This document shows, piece after piece, positions 28,001 through 37,160 of a stretch of 64,000 nt of DNA. This DNA comes from Peptoniphilus senegalensis JC140. Its GTDB lineage: Bacteria; Bacillota; Clostridia; Tissierellales; Peptoniphilaceae. A program made the translations under genes and the position numbers. The notes under the pieces were generated by a model. The model did no database searches. It worked only from the letters and a program-made list of their open reading frames with translations, and had not been told where the DNA came from. Position 1 is the first letter of the stretch. Each line of letters begins with the position of its first letter. The DNA lies in NCBI RefSeq assembly GCF_000321025.1, contig NZ_HE610717.1, positions 277,443 through 341,442 on the forward strand, read 5' to 3'.

Positions 28001-29303
28001 ATCTGTCGACAATAGCACCATCTATTATTTTTACTGCACCTATTTCTGTAATTTTATCATTTCTTGAAGATAATCCTGTAGTTTCTATATCAAATACAAC
28101 ATAGGAATTGTAATCTTTATTTGAATTGTAATTAGTGACAATTTTCTCCAAGTCATCTACGAAATTTATATCAGTTCCATATAAAATTTTAAGTCCACTT
28201 GCCTCCCCTGCTTCCATGGCTTCTGGGAAGCCTTGAACATCATTTGTATCAGATATTGCTAGAGCATCATGTCCCCAAAGCTTTGCTCTTTTTGCAAAAT
28301 CTGTAAATGAGGTTACGCCAGACATTTGACACATCTTTGAGTGAATTCTAAACTCAGTTCTCTTTTCATCTGAATAATCCATTCTAATAACTTTATCTCT
28401 TTTTTCAATGTATCTAATCATAATTGTTTCACATCTTGAAAAGTTATCATAATTTACATTTCCAGTAATTAGGACATGATCATTTCTTTTAAAGTTATCT
28501 AGAAATTCCTCTGATTTTTCTGGCTTTAAAAATATTTTAGCTAGAGTTGATGAAGTATAATCGGTAATTGACAGTGAAATTAATATATTTCCAGTTTTCA
28601 ATTCCCTGGTTTCTACGTTAAAAATATCAACTTCTACTGTAACCTTTTGAGAATTTACATTTACATCAATGAGCTTTTGTATATTATCAATATCTTTTTT
28701 ACCATAACTATTTATTTTTTTAACTTTATTTTCTTTAACCTTATTTTCTGTCTTTGTTTTGACTTCCAATTCATGTTTTGCAGAGATAACTTCCTCTGCC
28801 TCATCAATTTGTGAGATAAAAGATTCTATAATTTCATCTTCAACTATTTCTTTTACAAAGTCAAAATCAACTTTATACGAGCCAAAGATTTTAAGCTCAT
28901 TTTCTAGAAAATTTCCAAAACCATTTTTAACAAGACTGTAATAGGCCTCTTCTGTTGGAAGTATTATTTCAATTTTACTTTCTTCTTTTTTTATTTCAAT
29001 TTCTTCAATCCAAATTTTTGATGATGGATTATATTTTAATATTTCTGAGCAAATTAAATCATCTTCACTTTTATACAGAGAAGATGATTTGAATTCAACA
29101 TAAATTTTGTATTCTTCTAAATTTTTTGAAAAAACTTCTTTAATTTTTTTCTTTAAACCATTATCTAATTCATTATTAGAAAATATAACAAAAAATACTT
29201 CGCCATTATTTTTATTTCTTTTTATGGATTCTACACAAATATCTTCTGTAATATCTTCTGAAACTAATTCTAATTTTTTAAAAATTTCTTTTAATAAAAT
29301 CAA
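25062..29303 (-). CDS. polC: DNA polymerase III PolC-type alpha subunit
   Basis: 1413 residues, close to B. subtilis PolC. Leading-strand replicase with built-in proofreading. Order: N-terminal domain, OB fold (about 220-300), PHP part 1 (about 317-385), DnaQ-like exonuclease inserted in PHP (D405/E407 in FDIETTGL, HNAKFD, HRAVNDAEAT), PHP part 2, zinc finger CPNC...CPDC, and polymerase core (GSRGSVGSSF, EPDIDLNF, RAGTIGKIAEKTAYG). PHP metal ligands appear replaced: RIH in place of HLH at 319-321 and DT in place of DH at 352-353. TTG 29303 follows GGGTGAAAAT. The last gene of the rpsB-to-polC run. Confidence 0.96.
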   Translation of the reverse strand: MILLKEIFKKLELVSEDITEDICVESIKRNKNNGEVFFVIFSNNELDNGLKKKIKEVFSKNLEEYKIYVEFKSSSLYKSEDDLICSEILKYNPSSKIWIEEIEIKKEESKIEIILPTEEAYYSLVKNGFGNFLENELKIFGSYKVDFDFVKEIVEDEIIESFISQIDEAEEVISAKHELEVKTKTENKVKENKVKKINSYGKKDIDNIQKLIDVNVNSQKVTVEVDIFNVETRELKTGNILISLSITDYTSSTLAKIFLKPEKSEEFLDNFKRNDHVLITGNVNYDNFSRCETIMIRYIEKRDKVIRMDYSDEKRTEFRIHSKMCQMSGVTSFTDFAKRAKLWGHDALAISDTNDVQGFPEAMEAGEASGLKILYGTDINFVDDLEKIVTNYNSNKDYNSYVVFDIETTGLSSRNDKITEIGAVKIIDGAIVDRFSQLINPEKEIPQVVAELTGISNAIVEHEPTIEEVIPRFYDFAKDSVLVAHNAKFDISFIRREYSKNNLEFNHPILDTLVMARAIMADMKRFNLGTLCKNLGVSLVGAHRAVNDAEATAAMFLKLIDRFKREKIFNFDNLNEETINIDSKRLFESSVLLLVKDELGLKNLYKLISASHMKFYNFTAKVPRTLLDQYRGGILVGSGNANSELFDAVYRMCPDEELLNIAKYYDFLEIQPKSDNIMAIQDGKFTNNDIEEINKKIVWLGEKLNIPVVADSDTYYLEESEDILRRIVLNGKPGRPDPRANREQKFYFKTTEEMLDEFSYLGEEKAYEVVVKNTNNIKDELKAIKPIPDGKYPPVIEGSDESLRDMTYKKAHEIYGDKLPPIVEERLEKELKSIISNGYSVLYIIAQKLVKKSNDDGFLVGSRGSVGSSFVATMSGITEVNPLPPHYICPNCKHSEFTKDLTYGSGVDMPDKICPDCGTPMKKDGHNIPFEVFLGFYGDKEPDIDLNFAGEYQPQAHKYTEELFGEGYVFRAGTIGKIAEKTAYGYVKKYFEGKNISPVEVDRLSKAITDGKRTSGQHPGGVMIVPKSNSIYDFTPIQYPADDSTSGVITTHFDYNFIHGKILKLDILGHDGPTIIKMLEDFTGLDSNKIRFDDEKTLSIFNSADIFNMDDEIFSCETGTLGIPEFGTSFVISMLKETKPKNFADLIRISGLSHGTDVWISNAQELVDSGRAELKDVIATREDIMVYLINAGAENKMAFDTMEKVRKGKGLTEEQEHIMNNLDLPEWYIDSCKKIKYMFPKAHAVAYVMLSYRIAYYKINYPLAFYATFFTIKLNDFNGENIIEGPGFLKNRIKILREIQNPTAKDKGEIRVSEVALEMYARGFKFLQADLYKSKASKFTIEDGKIRMPLRAIPGVGENCANSIEEEAVKSKFLSIEDFSKRTKAGNSVISILQKNGMLINLDETNQISLFNF

Positions 29304-29307
29304 ATTT

Positions 29308-30363
29308 TCACCCGATTTTTTCTATTTCCAATAAAAGCTCATTTAAAAGTTCTTCTTCAGGAACTTTTTTTATAATTTTTCCTTTAGAAAAGATAAGTCC
29401 TTCTCCATTACCACAGGCAATTCCAATGTCAGCTTCTCTTGCCTCACCAGGTCCATTTACTGCACAACCCATTATTGCCACTTTTAAATTCTTATCCATT
29501 TCGTAAAGTCTGTCTTCTACACTTTTTACAATTTCTATCAAATTAACTTTTGTCCTTGCACAAGTAGGGCAGGAAATTAAATCAATTCCCTCTCTTCTTA
29601 AATCTAGTGCTTTAAGTATGTCTTTTGCAGCAATGACTTCATATAATGGGTCTGATGTTAAAGACACTCTTATAGTGTCTCCTATACCCTCTGCTAAAAG
29701 AGTTCCTATACCAATTGCCGATTTTAAAATTCCTTTCTTTGGTGTACCTGCCTCAGTTACACCAAGATGAAGTGGATAATTCGACATCTCAGAAAATTTT
29801 CTATAACTTTCTATTGTCAAGTTTACACTAGATGCTTTAAGGGAGACAGCAATATCGTAAAAATTATTTTTTTCAAGAATTTCAACTTCTTCCATAGCAC
29901 TAAGACATATTGAAGATGCATTGACCCCCTTAAATTTATCCAAAAATTCTTGCTTTATAGAGCCAGAATTGACACCAACCCTTATTGGAATATTGTAAAA
30001 TTTGCAAGCTTCAATGACTTCTTTTATTTTCCAAGAATCGCCAATATTTCCTGGGTTTAATCTAATTGCATCACTTTCATTTTTTGCAGCAGCTAATGCA
30101 AGTTTATAATCAAATTGAATATCAGATATTATTGGAATTTTGATTTCTTTTTTTATTTTTTTTATAGCAGCAGAATCCTCTAAATCATTTACAGCCATTC
30201 TTATAATATCGCAACCTGCATCCTCTAGTTTTTTAATTTGAGAAACAGTAGATTTTATATCTTTTGTATTTGTATTAGTCATTGATTGAATTGAAATTAA
30301 AGAATCTCCACCAATAGGTACATTTCCAACATGAATTTTTTTTGTTTCTTTTCTTTTTATCAT
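29308..30363 (-). CDS. ispG: 4-hydroxy-3-methylbut-2-enyl diphosphate synthase (IspG/GcpE)
   Basis: 351 residues. Penultimate step of the MEP isoprenoid pathway, with a [4Fe-4S] cluster. Cluster ligands are seen in SCPTCART and in MGCAVNGPGEA. The opening KIHVGNVPIGGDSLISIQSMTNT is diagnostic. ATG 30363 overlaps the rseP stop as ATGA. With ispD, ispF and uppS elsewhere in the window, the MEP route appears to be used. Confidence 0.96.
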   Translation of the reverse strand: MIKRKETKKIHVGNVPIGGDSLISIQSMTNTNTKDIKSTVSQIKKLEDAGCDIIRMAVNDLEDSAAIKKIKKEIKIPIISDIQFDYKLALAAAKNESDAIRLNPGNIGDSWKIKEVIEACKFYNIPIRVGVNSGSIKQEFLDKFKGVNASSICLSAMEEVEILEKNNFYDIAVSLKASSVNLTIESYRKFSEMSNYPLHLGVTEAGTPKKGILKSAIGIGTLLAEGIGDTIRVSLTSDPLYEVIAAKDILKALDLRREGIDLISCPTCARTKVNLIEIVKSVEDRLYEMDKNLKVAIMGCAVNGPGEAREADIGIACGNGEGLIFSKGKIIKKVPEEELLNELLLEIEKIG

Positions 30364-31370
30364 CTACTAAACAACCTTCCAATATCATTAAATATAGTTA
30401 CATAAATCATTAAACTAAATAAAATACTCATTCCAATTAAAGTAAGCCTTTGTTCAAATTTTTCATTCATAGGTTTCCCTCTTAAAGCTTCAATTAACAA
30501 AAATAAAAATTTTCCTCCATCTAGGGCTGGAATTGGAATTAGGTTGAATACACCTAAATTGACGGAAATTAATGCTAAAATTTGTAGAAAATTTAAAAAT
30601 CCCTTTGAAGATTCAGATCCAATCATTTGGACAACACCTACTGGGCCTGAAAGATATTCCATTTTAAAAGAGCCGTCAATAATCATTTTTAAACTTTTTA
30701 AAATCATAAGAGACATGTCAAAAGTCCTCTTTGCACCAATTTCAAAGGATTTAAAAGTTGAATGTTTTAACTTAGAGGTAATACCAATTAAATACATTTT
30801 ATTATCATCTGAGTATTTTGGTTTAATAATAAAAGTTCTTTCTTCACTATTTCTTTTTATTTTAAAAGAAAGATCTCTTTCTTTATTTTTTGAAATAAGA
30901 GCATTTATATCATATATGTCCTTTATTTTAATTCCATTAATTTCAACTATTCTATCTCCAGATTTAAGACCTGCTATTTCTGCTGGAGAATTTTCTACAA
31001 TTTTATCAATTTCATTTGATCCGTAACCTAAAATTAAAAAAATTAAAGTGAAAGCAATAAAAGCCAATACAAAATTCATAAAAGCTCCTGCTAAAACTAC
31101 TCCCATCCTTTTTACAATGGGTGCATTGTTAAAAGCTCTTGGATCATGAGAATTTTCTTCTTCTCCCTCCATAGCTACATAACCACCAATTGGAAGTGCT
31201 CTTATACTATATGCTGTCTCTCCTTTTCTCTTTTGAAAAATTTTTGGACCCATGCCTATAGAAAATTCATTGACTTTTATTCCAGATAGTTTTGCTACAG
31301 TAAAATGACCAAATTCGTGGAGCATTACAACTAATAGAAATACTACAACAGAACTTATTAAAGTAATCAT
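30360..31370 (-). CDS. rseP: RseP/RasP-type site-2 intramembrane metalloprotease
   Basis: 336 residues. Zinc protease cleaving within membranes (anti-sigma factors, signal peptide remnants). HEFGH (18-22) lies in the first transmembrane helix, a PDZ domain spans about 115-185, and the second metal motif NLIPIPALDGGK is in a C-terminal helix. It follows cdsA by 9 bp in the standard uppS-cdsA-(dxr)-rseP order; dxr is not between them here. Confidence 0.95.
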   Translation of the reverse strand: MITLISSVVVFLLVVMLHEFGHFTVAKLSGIKVNEFSIGMGPKIFQKRKGETAYSIRALPIGGYVAMEGEEENSHDPRAFNNAPIVKRMGVVLAGAFMNFVLAFIAFTLIFLILGYGSNEIDKIVENSPAEIAGLKSGDRIVEINGIKIKDIYDINALISKNKERDLSFKIKRNSEERTFIIKPKYSDDNKMYLIGITSKLKHSTFKSFEIGAKRTFDMSLMILKSLKMIIDGSFKMEYLSGPVGVVQMIGSESSKGFLNFLQILALISVNLGVFNLIPIPALDGGKFLFLLIEALRGKPMNEKFEQRLTLIGMSILFSLMIYVTIFNDIGRLFSR

Positions 31371-31379
31371 TTATCCTCC

Positions 31380-32162
31380 TTAAATTAGGTTGTATAAAAT
31401 ATAAATAAAAGGACTTATAAAAATTAAGCTATCGAATCTATCAAGGATTCCACCATGCCCAGGAAGAATTTGTGCATAGTCCTTTATTTCTGTATATCTT
31501 TTTATCTTAGATGCAAATAAATCTCCAAATTGACCGGCAATAGAGGATAATAAAATAATTAATACTACAAGTGCATTAATGTTATAAATTCCATTATATT
31601 TATTGAGCATTACAAAATAAATTGTAGTAATAATTAAAGAGAAGAAAGTTCCTCCAATTGCACCTTCCACAGATTTATTTGGGCTTACCTTTTCAATTAA
31701 TTTATGTTTTCCAAAAGTTGAACCTACAAAATAAGCAAAGGTATCAGTTGAAAAAGAAATTACAAAGGCTGAGATGATTAAATTAATATCATCTATGCTA
31801 GCCAATAAATTTAGTAAAAATATTACATAAAAATAAGTAAAAGTTGTGTAAGCATAATCTTTTATTTCATAATTTTCTAAAATTACTAAAAGACATGAAT
31901 TTATTATAAAAAACAGTATAAGAGCATAGATTAAATTTCTATCGAAAAAAGAGCACAAAAAAGTTATAAAAGCACCAAAAAATAAAATCGGTAAAAATAA
32001 TTTTATTCCTTTTTTAAAAAGAGCATTGTAGATTTCTCTTAAAGCTTCAAGGGTTAAAATAAAAAACGAAATTTTAATAGCATTTAGTCCTAAATAAAAA
32101 ATTAAAATTATTAAAAAAATCCCAACAATTCCAGTGGAAACTCTCTTTTGTAAATCTGTCAA
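31380..32162 (-). CDS. cdsA: Phosphatidate cytidylyltransferase
   Basis: About 260 residues with many hydrophobic helices. Makes CDP-diacylglycerol from phosphatidate and CTP. The C-terminal signature is recognisable as SPNKSVEGAIGG and KRYTEIKDYAQILPGHGGILDRFDS (read in parts). TTG 32162 is the best start: GGAGG in the end of uppS is eight bases upstream, and the frame upstream of it lies inside uppS. Confidence 0.94.
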   Translation of the reverse strand: MTDLQKRVSTGIVGIFLIILIFYLGLNAIKISFFILTLEALREIYNALFKKGIKLFLPILFFGAFITFLCSFFDRNLIYALILFFIINSCLLVILENYEIKDYAYTTFTYFYVIFLLNLLASIDDINLIISAFVISFSTDTFAYFVGSTFGKHKLIEKVSPNKSVEGAIGGTFFSLIITTIYFVMLNKYNGIYNINALVVLIILLSSIAGQFGDLFASKIKRYTEIKDYAQILPGHGGILDRFDSLIFISPFIYILYNLI

Positions 32163-32163
32163 A

Positions 32164-32889
32164 TTATAGACCTCCATACCTTCTATTTCTCTGTTGAAAA
32201 TCATAAATAGCCTTGTAAAATTCATTTTCATGAAAATCAGGCCACAAAATGTTTGAAAAATAAAACTCACTATAAGCTAATTGGTAAAGTAAAAAATTAG
32301 AAACCCTAAGTTCTCCACTAGGTCTAATTAAGAGGTCAAGGTCATCTTGACCTGATGTATAAAGATAATCTTTAAAGCTTTCTGTGTTAATATCATCAAT
32401 ATTGATCTTTCCACTAATAATATCTTTATAAATATTTTTACTTGCCCTAACTATTTCACTTTGTCCACCATAATTTAGCCCAATATTTAATATCATTTTA
32501 TCATTTGATTTTGTTTCCTGCAATGCACCATTAATTAGTTTAACAATTTGCTCAGGAAAAACAGTGTAATCTCCCAATACTTTAATTTTTACATTGTTCT
32601 TTTTAATTTTTTCTAACTGACTCTTTATGTAAAAAGCTAATAAGTCCATAAGTTTAGAAATTTCATCACTTGGTCTCTTCCAGTTTTCAGTGGAAAAAGC
32701 ATAGAGAGTTAGAGATTTAATATTAATTTTATAAGCGGCTTCTACAATTTCAATAACTCTTTTAGTACCTTCTTTGTGACCAAAGGTTCTAGGCATATTT
32801 CTATTTTTAGCCCATCTTCCATTTCCATCCATGATAATTCCTACATGTTTTGGTATGTTTTCTAAATCTAATTTTTCGTAATAGTTCAT
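32164..32889 (-). CDS. uppS: Isoprenyl (undecaprenyl) diphosphate synthase
   Basis: 241 residues. cis-Prenyltransferase making the C55 lipid carrier for wall polymers. The catalytic Asp D21 lies in IIMDGNGRWAK. Conserved YAFSTENWKRP, LNYGGQSEI and LLIRPSGELRVSNFLLYQ follow. ATG 32889 has AAGGAG upstream. Confidence 0.96.
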   Translation of the reverse strand: MNYYEKLDLENIPKHVGIIMDGNGRWAKNRNMPRTFGHKEGTKRVIEIVEAAYKINIKSLTLYAFSTENWKRPSDEISKLMDLLAFYIKSQLEKIKKNNVKIKVLGDYTVFPEQIVKLINGALQETKSNDKMILNIGLNYGGQSEIVRASKNIYKDIISGKINIDDINTESFKDYLYTSGQDDLDLLIRPSGELRVSNFLLYQLAYSEFYFSNILWPDFHENEFYKAIYDFQQRNRRYGGL

Positions 32890-32900
32890 AAAACTCCTTA

Positions 32901-32929
32901 AAAAAAGAGCCTTAGACTAATCTAAGGCT
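32901..32929 (-). terminator. Terminator between frr and uppS
   Basis: Minus strand AGCCTTAGA (32929-32921) pairs with TCTAAGGCT (32916-32908), loop TTAG, followed by CTTTTTTT. It should reduce transcription of uppS and the genes after it. Confidence 0.85.
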
Positions 32930-32934
32930 AAAAT

Positions 32935-33492
32935 TCAAATTTCCATAAGTTCTTTTTCTTTATTTTCTGCTACTTTGTCAACTTCTTTTGTATATTTATC
33001 AGTTAACTTTTGAATATCTTCTTCGTAAGAAGATTTATCATCTTCAGAAATTTCTTTAGATTTTTCAGCTTTTTTAATTTCTTCCATTGCGTCTCTTCTT
33101 ACATTTCTAATGGATACTTTTGCTTCTTCAGCATATTTTCCTACAAGCTTAGTTAAATCTTTTCTTCGTTCTTCTGTAAGTTGAGGAATAACAAGTCTAA
33201 TAATCTTACCATCATTTGAAGGAGTTATTCCTAAATCAGATTTCAAAATCGCTTTTTCAATCTCAGGAATTAAACTTGCATCCCAAGGTTGAATTGAAAG
33301 AAGTCTTGGTTCAGGAGCAGACAAACTTGCAACTTGATTAACTGGAGTTTGTTGTCCATAATATTCAACGTGGATTTTATCAAGTAAAGTTGTATTAGCA
33401 CGGCCTGCTCTTATAGACTGAAGTGATTCAGTAAGTGAATCCACAGTTTTTTTCATTCTGGACTCAGTATTATTTTTTAGTTCAGATATCAT
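32935..33492 (-). CDS. frr: Ribosome recycling factor
   Basis: 185 residues, the constant length of RRF, which splits post-termination ribosomes with EF-G. Diagnostic segments: [33 protein letters not shown] and [17 protein letters not shown] 33492 has AGGAGG upstream. Adjacent to pyrH as in most bacteria. Confidence 0.97.
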   Translation of the reverse strand: MISELKNNTESRMKKTVDSLTESLQSIRAGRANTTLLDKIHVEYYGQQTPVNQVASLSAPEPRLLSIQPWDASLIPEIEKAILKSDLGITPSNDGKIIRLVIPQLTEERRKDLTKLVGKYAEEAKVSIRNVRRDAMEEIKKAEKSKEISEDDKSSYEEDIQKLTDKYTKEVDKVAENKEKELMEI

Positions 33493-33501
33493 AATATCCT
33501 C

Positions 33502-34206
33502 CTATTTAACATTTGTACCAATATCTTCGCCACAAACAACTTTATACATAGCATCTTCTTCATCTATTCCAAAAACTCTTAAAGGAATATTGTTATCCAT
33601 GCAAAGTGTAGTTGCTGTGCCATCCATAATTTTTAAGTTTTTATTTAATATTTCTCTATAACTTAAATTATCATATTTTTTTGCATTAGGATTAACATTA
33701 GGGTCAGAATCATAAATTCCATCAGTGCCCTTTTTAGCAAGTAATATTACATCAGCATCAATTTCTGCAGCTCTTAATGCAGCTGCTGTATCAGTTGAAA
33801 AGTATGGATTACCAACACCAGCTGAGAATATTACAACACGTCCCTTTTCTAAATGCCTAATAGCACGTCTTCTTATATAAGGTTCTGCAACTTGTTTCAT
33901 TTCAATTGCAGTTTGCACACGAGTAATAACGCCTAATTTTTCTAAAGAGTCCTGCAATGCTAAAGCGTTCATCACAGTACCTAACATACCCATATAATCA
34001 GATGTAGCACGGTCAATATTATTTTCGTCGCGTCCTCTCCAAAAGTTTCCTCCGCCTACAACAATACCTGTTTCCACACCTAAATCATAAATTTTCTTTA
34101 CTTGCTTTGCGATTAAATTGACATAATTAATATCAATACCAACAGAGTTTGAGCCTGCTAAGGCTTCTCCACTTAGTTTTAAAACAATTCTCTTATATTT
34201 TGGCAT
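33502..34206 (-). CDS. pyrH: UMP kinase
   Basis: 234 residues of the amino acid kinase fold, hexameric, phosphorylates UMP. Typical [24 protein letters not shown] and [20 protein letters not shown] 34206 has AGGAG upstream. Confidence 0.97.
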   Translation of the reverse strand: MPKYKRIVLKLSGEALAGSNSVGIDINYVNLIAKQVKKIYDLGVETGIVVGGGNFWRGRDENNIDRATSDYMGMLGTVMNALALQDSLEKLGVITRVQTAIEMKQVAEPYIRRRAIRHLEKGRVVIFSAGVGNPYFSTDTAAALRAAEIDADVILLAKKGTDGIYDSDPNVNPNAKKYDNLSYREILNKNLKIMDGTATTLCMDNNIPLRVFGIDEEDAMYKVVCGEDIGTNVK

Positions 34207-34222
34207 TTACTCCTCCAATTTG

Positions 34223-34867
34223 TTAACCTATTTGTTTAGCTACTTCTTCAGCAAAGTCTTCTTCTCTTTTTTCAAGACCTTCGCCAACTTCAAATCTAAC
34301 AAATCTTCTGATTTTAATGTTTTCGCCAATTTTTGCAATTAAATCGTTTAAAATATCTCTAATTTTTTTATCAGGGTCTTTAATGAAATCTTGGTCAAGA
34401 AGACAAATTTCTTCATAGAATTTTTCAAGTCTGCCTTCAACCATTTTTTCAATAATGTGTTCAGGTTTATTTTCGCCTCTAGCTTGTTCAGTAAGAACCA
34501 TTTTTTCATGTTCTACTTCTTCTGCTGGGACTTCTTCACGACTAACATATTTTGGAGCAACTGCTGCAACTTGCATAGCAATATCTCTTACAAAAGCTTT
34601 AAATTCTTCATTTTTTGCAACGAAATCTGTTTCAGAGTTAACTTCTACTAAAACTCCAATTCTTCCACCGTGAATATAAGATTCAACAAGACCTTCAGAA
34701 GCTATTCTTGATGCTTTCTTTGCAACTGAAGCAAGTCCTTTTTCTCTTAGAAAGTCAACTGCCTTGTCCATATCCCCATTTGTTTCTGATAAAGCTTTTT
34801 TGCAGTCCATCATACCTGCGCCAGTTTTTTCTCTTAATTCTTTAACTAATGCTGCTGTAATAGCCAT
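34223..34867 (-). CDS. tsf: Elongation factor Ts
   Basis: 214 residues; nucleotide exchange factor for EF-Tu. The N-terminal UBA-like module ([19 protein letters not shown]) and the core motif [16 protein letters not shown] are present. It is shorter than the roughly 280-300 residues of E. coli or B. subtilis EF-Ts, apparently with a reduced second core subdomain; short forms are known in other phyla. Separated from rpsB by a terminator-like hairpin. Confidence 0.95.
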   Translation of the reverse strand: MAITAALVKELREKTGAGMMDCKKALSETNGDMDKAVDFLREKGLASVAKKASRIASEGLVESYIHGGRIGVLVEVNSETDFVAKNEEFKAFVRDIAMQVAAVAPKYVSREEVPAEEVEHEKMVLTEQARGENKPEHIIEKMVEGRLEKFYEEICLLDQDFIKDPDKKIRDILNDLIAKIGENIKIRRFVRFEVGEGLEKREEDFAEEVAKQIG

Positions 34868-34891
34868 TTTAATTCACTCCTTATTTATTTT

Positions 34892-34930
34892 AAAAAAAAG
34901 AGAGTTTTAAAGGATTACTTTAGAACTCTC
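34892..34930 (-). terminator. Hairpin/terminator between rpsB and tsf
   Basis: Minus strand GAGAGTTCTAAAG (34930-34918) pairs with CTTTAAAACTCTC (34912-34900) with one wobble or mismatch, followed by eight T. It is an attenuator-like element that would set the S2 to EF-Ts ratio. Confidence 0.85.
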
Positions 34931-34939
34931 AAAATATCT

Positions 34940-35722
34940 TTACTCTTCTATAGTTGACTTTTCATCTTCAACAGTTTCTTCTTGAGAAACTTCTTGAGCG
35001 GATTCATCATAATCATTATTATCGTTATCTTCAATTTGGCTGCCTTGTTTTCCTTCGATAACTGCATTTGCAATAGTTTCAGTAATTAATTTTACTGCTC
35101 TAATTGCATCATCATTTCCTGGAATTGGAATATCAAGTTCCTCAGGATCACAATTTGTATCTACGATACCGATAACTGGAATTCCTAAAATATGAGCTTC
35201 TTTTACTGCTATTCTTTCTTTTTTAGGGTCAACTACAAATAATGCTTGAGGCATACCCTTCATTTCTTTAATTCCACCAAGGAATTTTTCAAGTTTTTCT
35301 CTTTCATGTAAAAGTTGAGCAACTTCTTTTTTTGGAAGAACATCGAAAGTACCATTTTCTTCCATTTCGAATAACTTATAAAGTCTTTCAATTCTCTTGT
35401 TAATAGTTTTAAAGTTTGTAAGAAGACCGCCTAACCATCTTTGGTTAATATAAGGCATTCCACATTTTGTAGCTTCTTTTTCAATTGCATCTTGAGCTTG
35501 TTTTTTTGTACCAACAAAAAGGATTTCTCCATTATTTGCTGCGATTTCTCTAGCAAAATCATAAGCTTCTTCTACTTTTTTAACAGTTTTTTGAAGATCA
35601 ATTATATAAATACCGTTTCTTTCAGTAAATATAAATCTCTTCATCTTAGGGTTCCATCTTCTAGTTTGGTGTCCAAAGTGAACACCAGCTTCTAATAAGC
35701 TTTTCATTGAAATTACTGACAT
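34940..35722 (-). CDS. rpsB: Ribosomal protein S2
   Basis: 260 residues. Start [25 protein letters not shown] is diagnostic; [23 protein letters not shown] is near the C-terminal third, followed by an acidic tail of about 35 residues. ATG 35722 has GGAGGTGG upstream. First gene of the long minus-strand run. Confidence 0.98.
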   Translation of the reverse strand: MSVISMKSLLEAGVHFGHQTRRWNPKMKRFIFTERNGIYIIDLQKTVKKVEEAYDFAREIAANNGEILFVGTKKQAQDAIEKEATKCGMPYINQRWLGGLLTNFKTINKRIERLYKLFEMEENGTFDVLPKKEVAQLLHEREKLEKFLGGIKEMKGMPQALFVVDPKKERIAVKEAHILGIPVIGIVDTNCDPEELDIPIPGNDDAIRAVKLITETIANAVIEGKQGSQIEDNDNNDYDESAQEVSQEETVEDEKSTIEE

Positions 35723-35829
35723 TTAAGCCACCTCCGTGTTTTTTTTCCTCCATTTTCATCATCTATCAAAAGGACCAAATTGGCAACTCAATTGATATCA
35801 AAAAATGTGTGTATTACTTACCGCATAAA
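35723..35829 (-). promoter_or_regulatory. rpsB 5' leader
   Basis: About 100 nt between promoter and start. It holds the palindrome TTGATATCAA and a small GCCAAtttGG-type element, so local structure is possible. No published S2-binding leader is recognised. Confidence 0.3.
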
Positions 35830-35858
35830 AGTATACCATAGGATTTTATAATTATCAA
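35830..35858 (-). promoter_or_regulatory. Sigma-A promoter of the rpsB operon
   Basis: Minus strand TTGATA (35858-35853), 17-bp spacer, TATACT (35835-35830). It is divergent from the lipoprotein gene on the plus strand. Confidence 0.75.
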
Positions 35859-35955
35859 TATTTTGTTTATTTTGTAGACAATTTAATATTAAAATTTTTC
35901 ATTTTGTTGTAAAATATTGATAATATATTAAGATATTTTTATTGGAGGGATAATT

Positions 35956-37029
35956 ATGAAAAGATTTGTATGTTTAGCCTTGATAATTCAACTTTCAACA
36001 CTTTTAGTTTCTTGTAAAAATCAAGAAAAAAACAAAATCAAATTGATGATGTAAAAGAAAACAAAATTGTTCAAGATACTAAAATAGAAAACTCAAAAAA
36101 TTTAGTTACTGAGTCGAAAGAAGAAAAAAAATTTTGAAAAAAATTCCTTAGATTTGTTAAGAGAAAATTTGAATAATAAATCAAAAAAATTTGCTGTTGC
36201 TTATCTTGGCATTACAGAAAATCAACTAGATAAGAATTTTCAAAAATGGATTGAAGATAATAATCCTAAATTAGTTAGAGATTATCCTTTTATTAAAGAA
36301 ATCCCTTTTGAAAATATTATTTCTAAAGATAAAAAAATAGGTCAAGCTTATTTAATAGTATCAGCAGATAAAAATGCATCTATTGCTGTAAATAGCCTCA
36401 AACTTTCAGAGGATTTTAATTTAATAACAGATGAAGTCTTATATAGAAAGGACTCTGCTGAGCCAATAATAATATTTTCGGATTCTCTTGAATTTCCAGA
36501 TATAGAAATAAATATTGTACCAGAACATCAAGATCCTACAAATTGGAATCCCGGAATGCTCTGGAATTTAGATAATGATGAATTAAAAGATACTCAAGAT
36601 TTTTTAGATTTTACACAATATGGAGAAAATGGAGTTAATGCCATTAGAGCCTTCCTTATAGATAGTGGATGGAGAAATTTAAGTGACAAGGAACTAGATG
36701 ATACAACTTGGATTTATAAGGATTGGTATTTTGATTTTAATAAAGATAATTCAAACAAAGATTATGATGGGAAAATGGAATTTTATCAAATTGATGATAA
36801 AAATTTTGAACACATAAATAAATACTCAGGATCTTATAAGCTTTATGGAGATAAAATAAAGGTTGATATTTCAAATAAAAAGGGCAATAAAATAAAGTCT
36901 GAATACACTATACTTATTTTTGTTAATGATGAAATTCTTAGAATTGAAAAAAATTCTGATCCTAAAAATAATCTTCCATTTTTTAGTCCGGATAGCAATT
37001 TTGTAGAGCTAGTTAAGTCTTTTGGCTGA
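35956..37029 (+). pseudogene. Putative lipoprotein gene with two poly-A frameshifts
   Basis: ATG 35956 follows GGAGGG and opens a lipoprotein signal (MKRFVCLALIIQLSTLLVSC; lipobox Cys at 20). The frame stops at TAA 36052 soon after a run of seven A (about 36026-36032). Adding one A opens the next frame, which reads a Lys/Glu/Asn-rich linker until TGA near 36135. That frame fails at a run of eight A (36124-36131), after which the original frame resumes and stays open to TGA 37029. The two errors cancel, so most of the mature domain (about 290 residues, with no family I recognise) is intact. Either homopolymer sequencing errors or slippage-type on/off switching. Confidence 0.65.
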
Positions 37030-37082
37030 AACAAAATAGTAAGAATGTTTATATCAATATAGAGCATTAGAAAATTCATAAA

Positions 37083-37119
37083 ATAAAAAAAGAGTCAGTT
37101 CGTAAAATACTGACTCTTT
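37083..37119 (-). terminator. Terminator for rubrerythrin (distal hairpin of a convergent pair)
   Basis: AAAGAGTCAGT (37089-37099) pairs with ACTGACTCTTT (37109-37119). On the minus strand it is followed by TTTTTTTATTTT, so it is the effective terminator for the rubrerythrin transcript. Confidence 0.85.
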
Positions 37120-37125
37120 ATGTAT

Positions 37126-37154
37126 AAATCTCTCTTTTATTGAGAGATTTTTTT
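37126..37154 (+). terminator. Terminator for the lipoprotein gene
   Basis: AAATCTCTC (37126-37134) pairs with GAGAGATTT (37142-37150), followed on the plus strand by further T. Each strand uses the hairpin farther from its own gene. Confidence 0.8.
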
Positions 37155-37160
37155 AATAGA

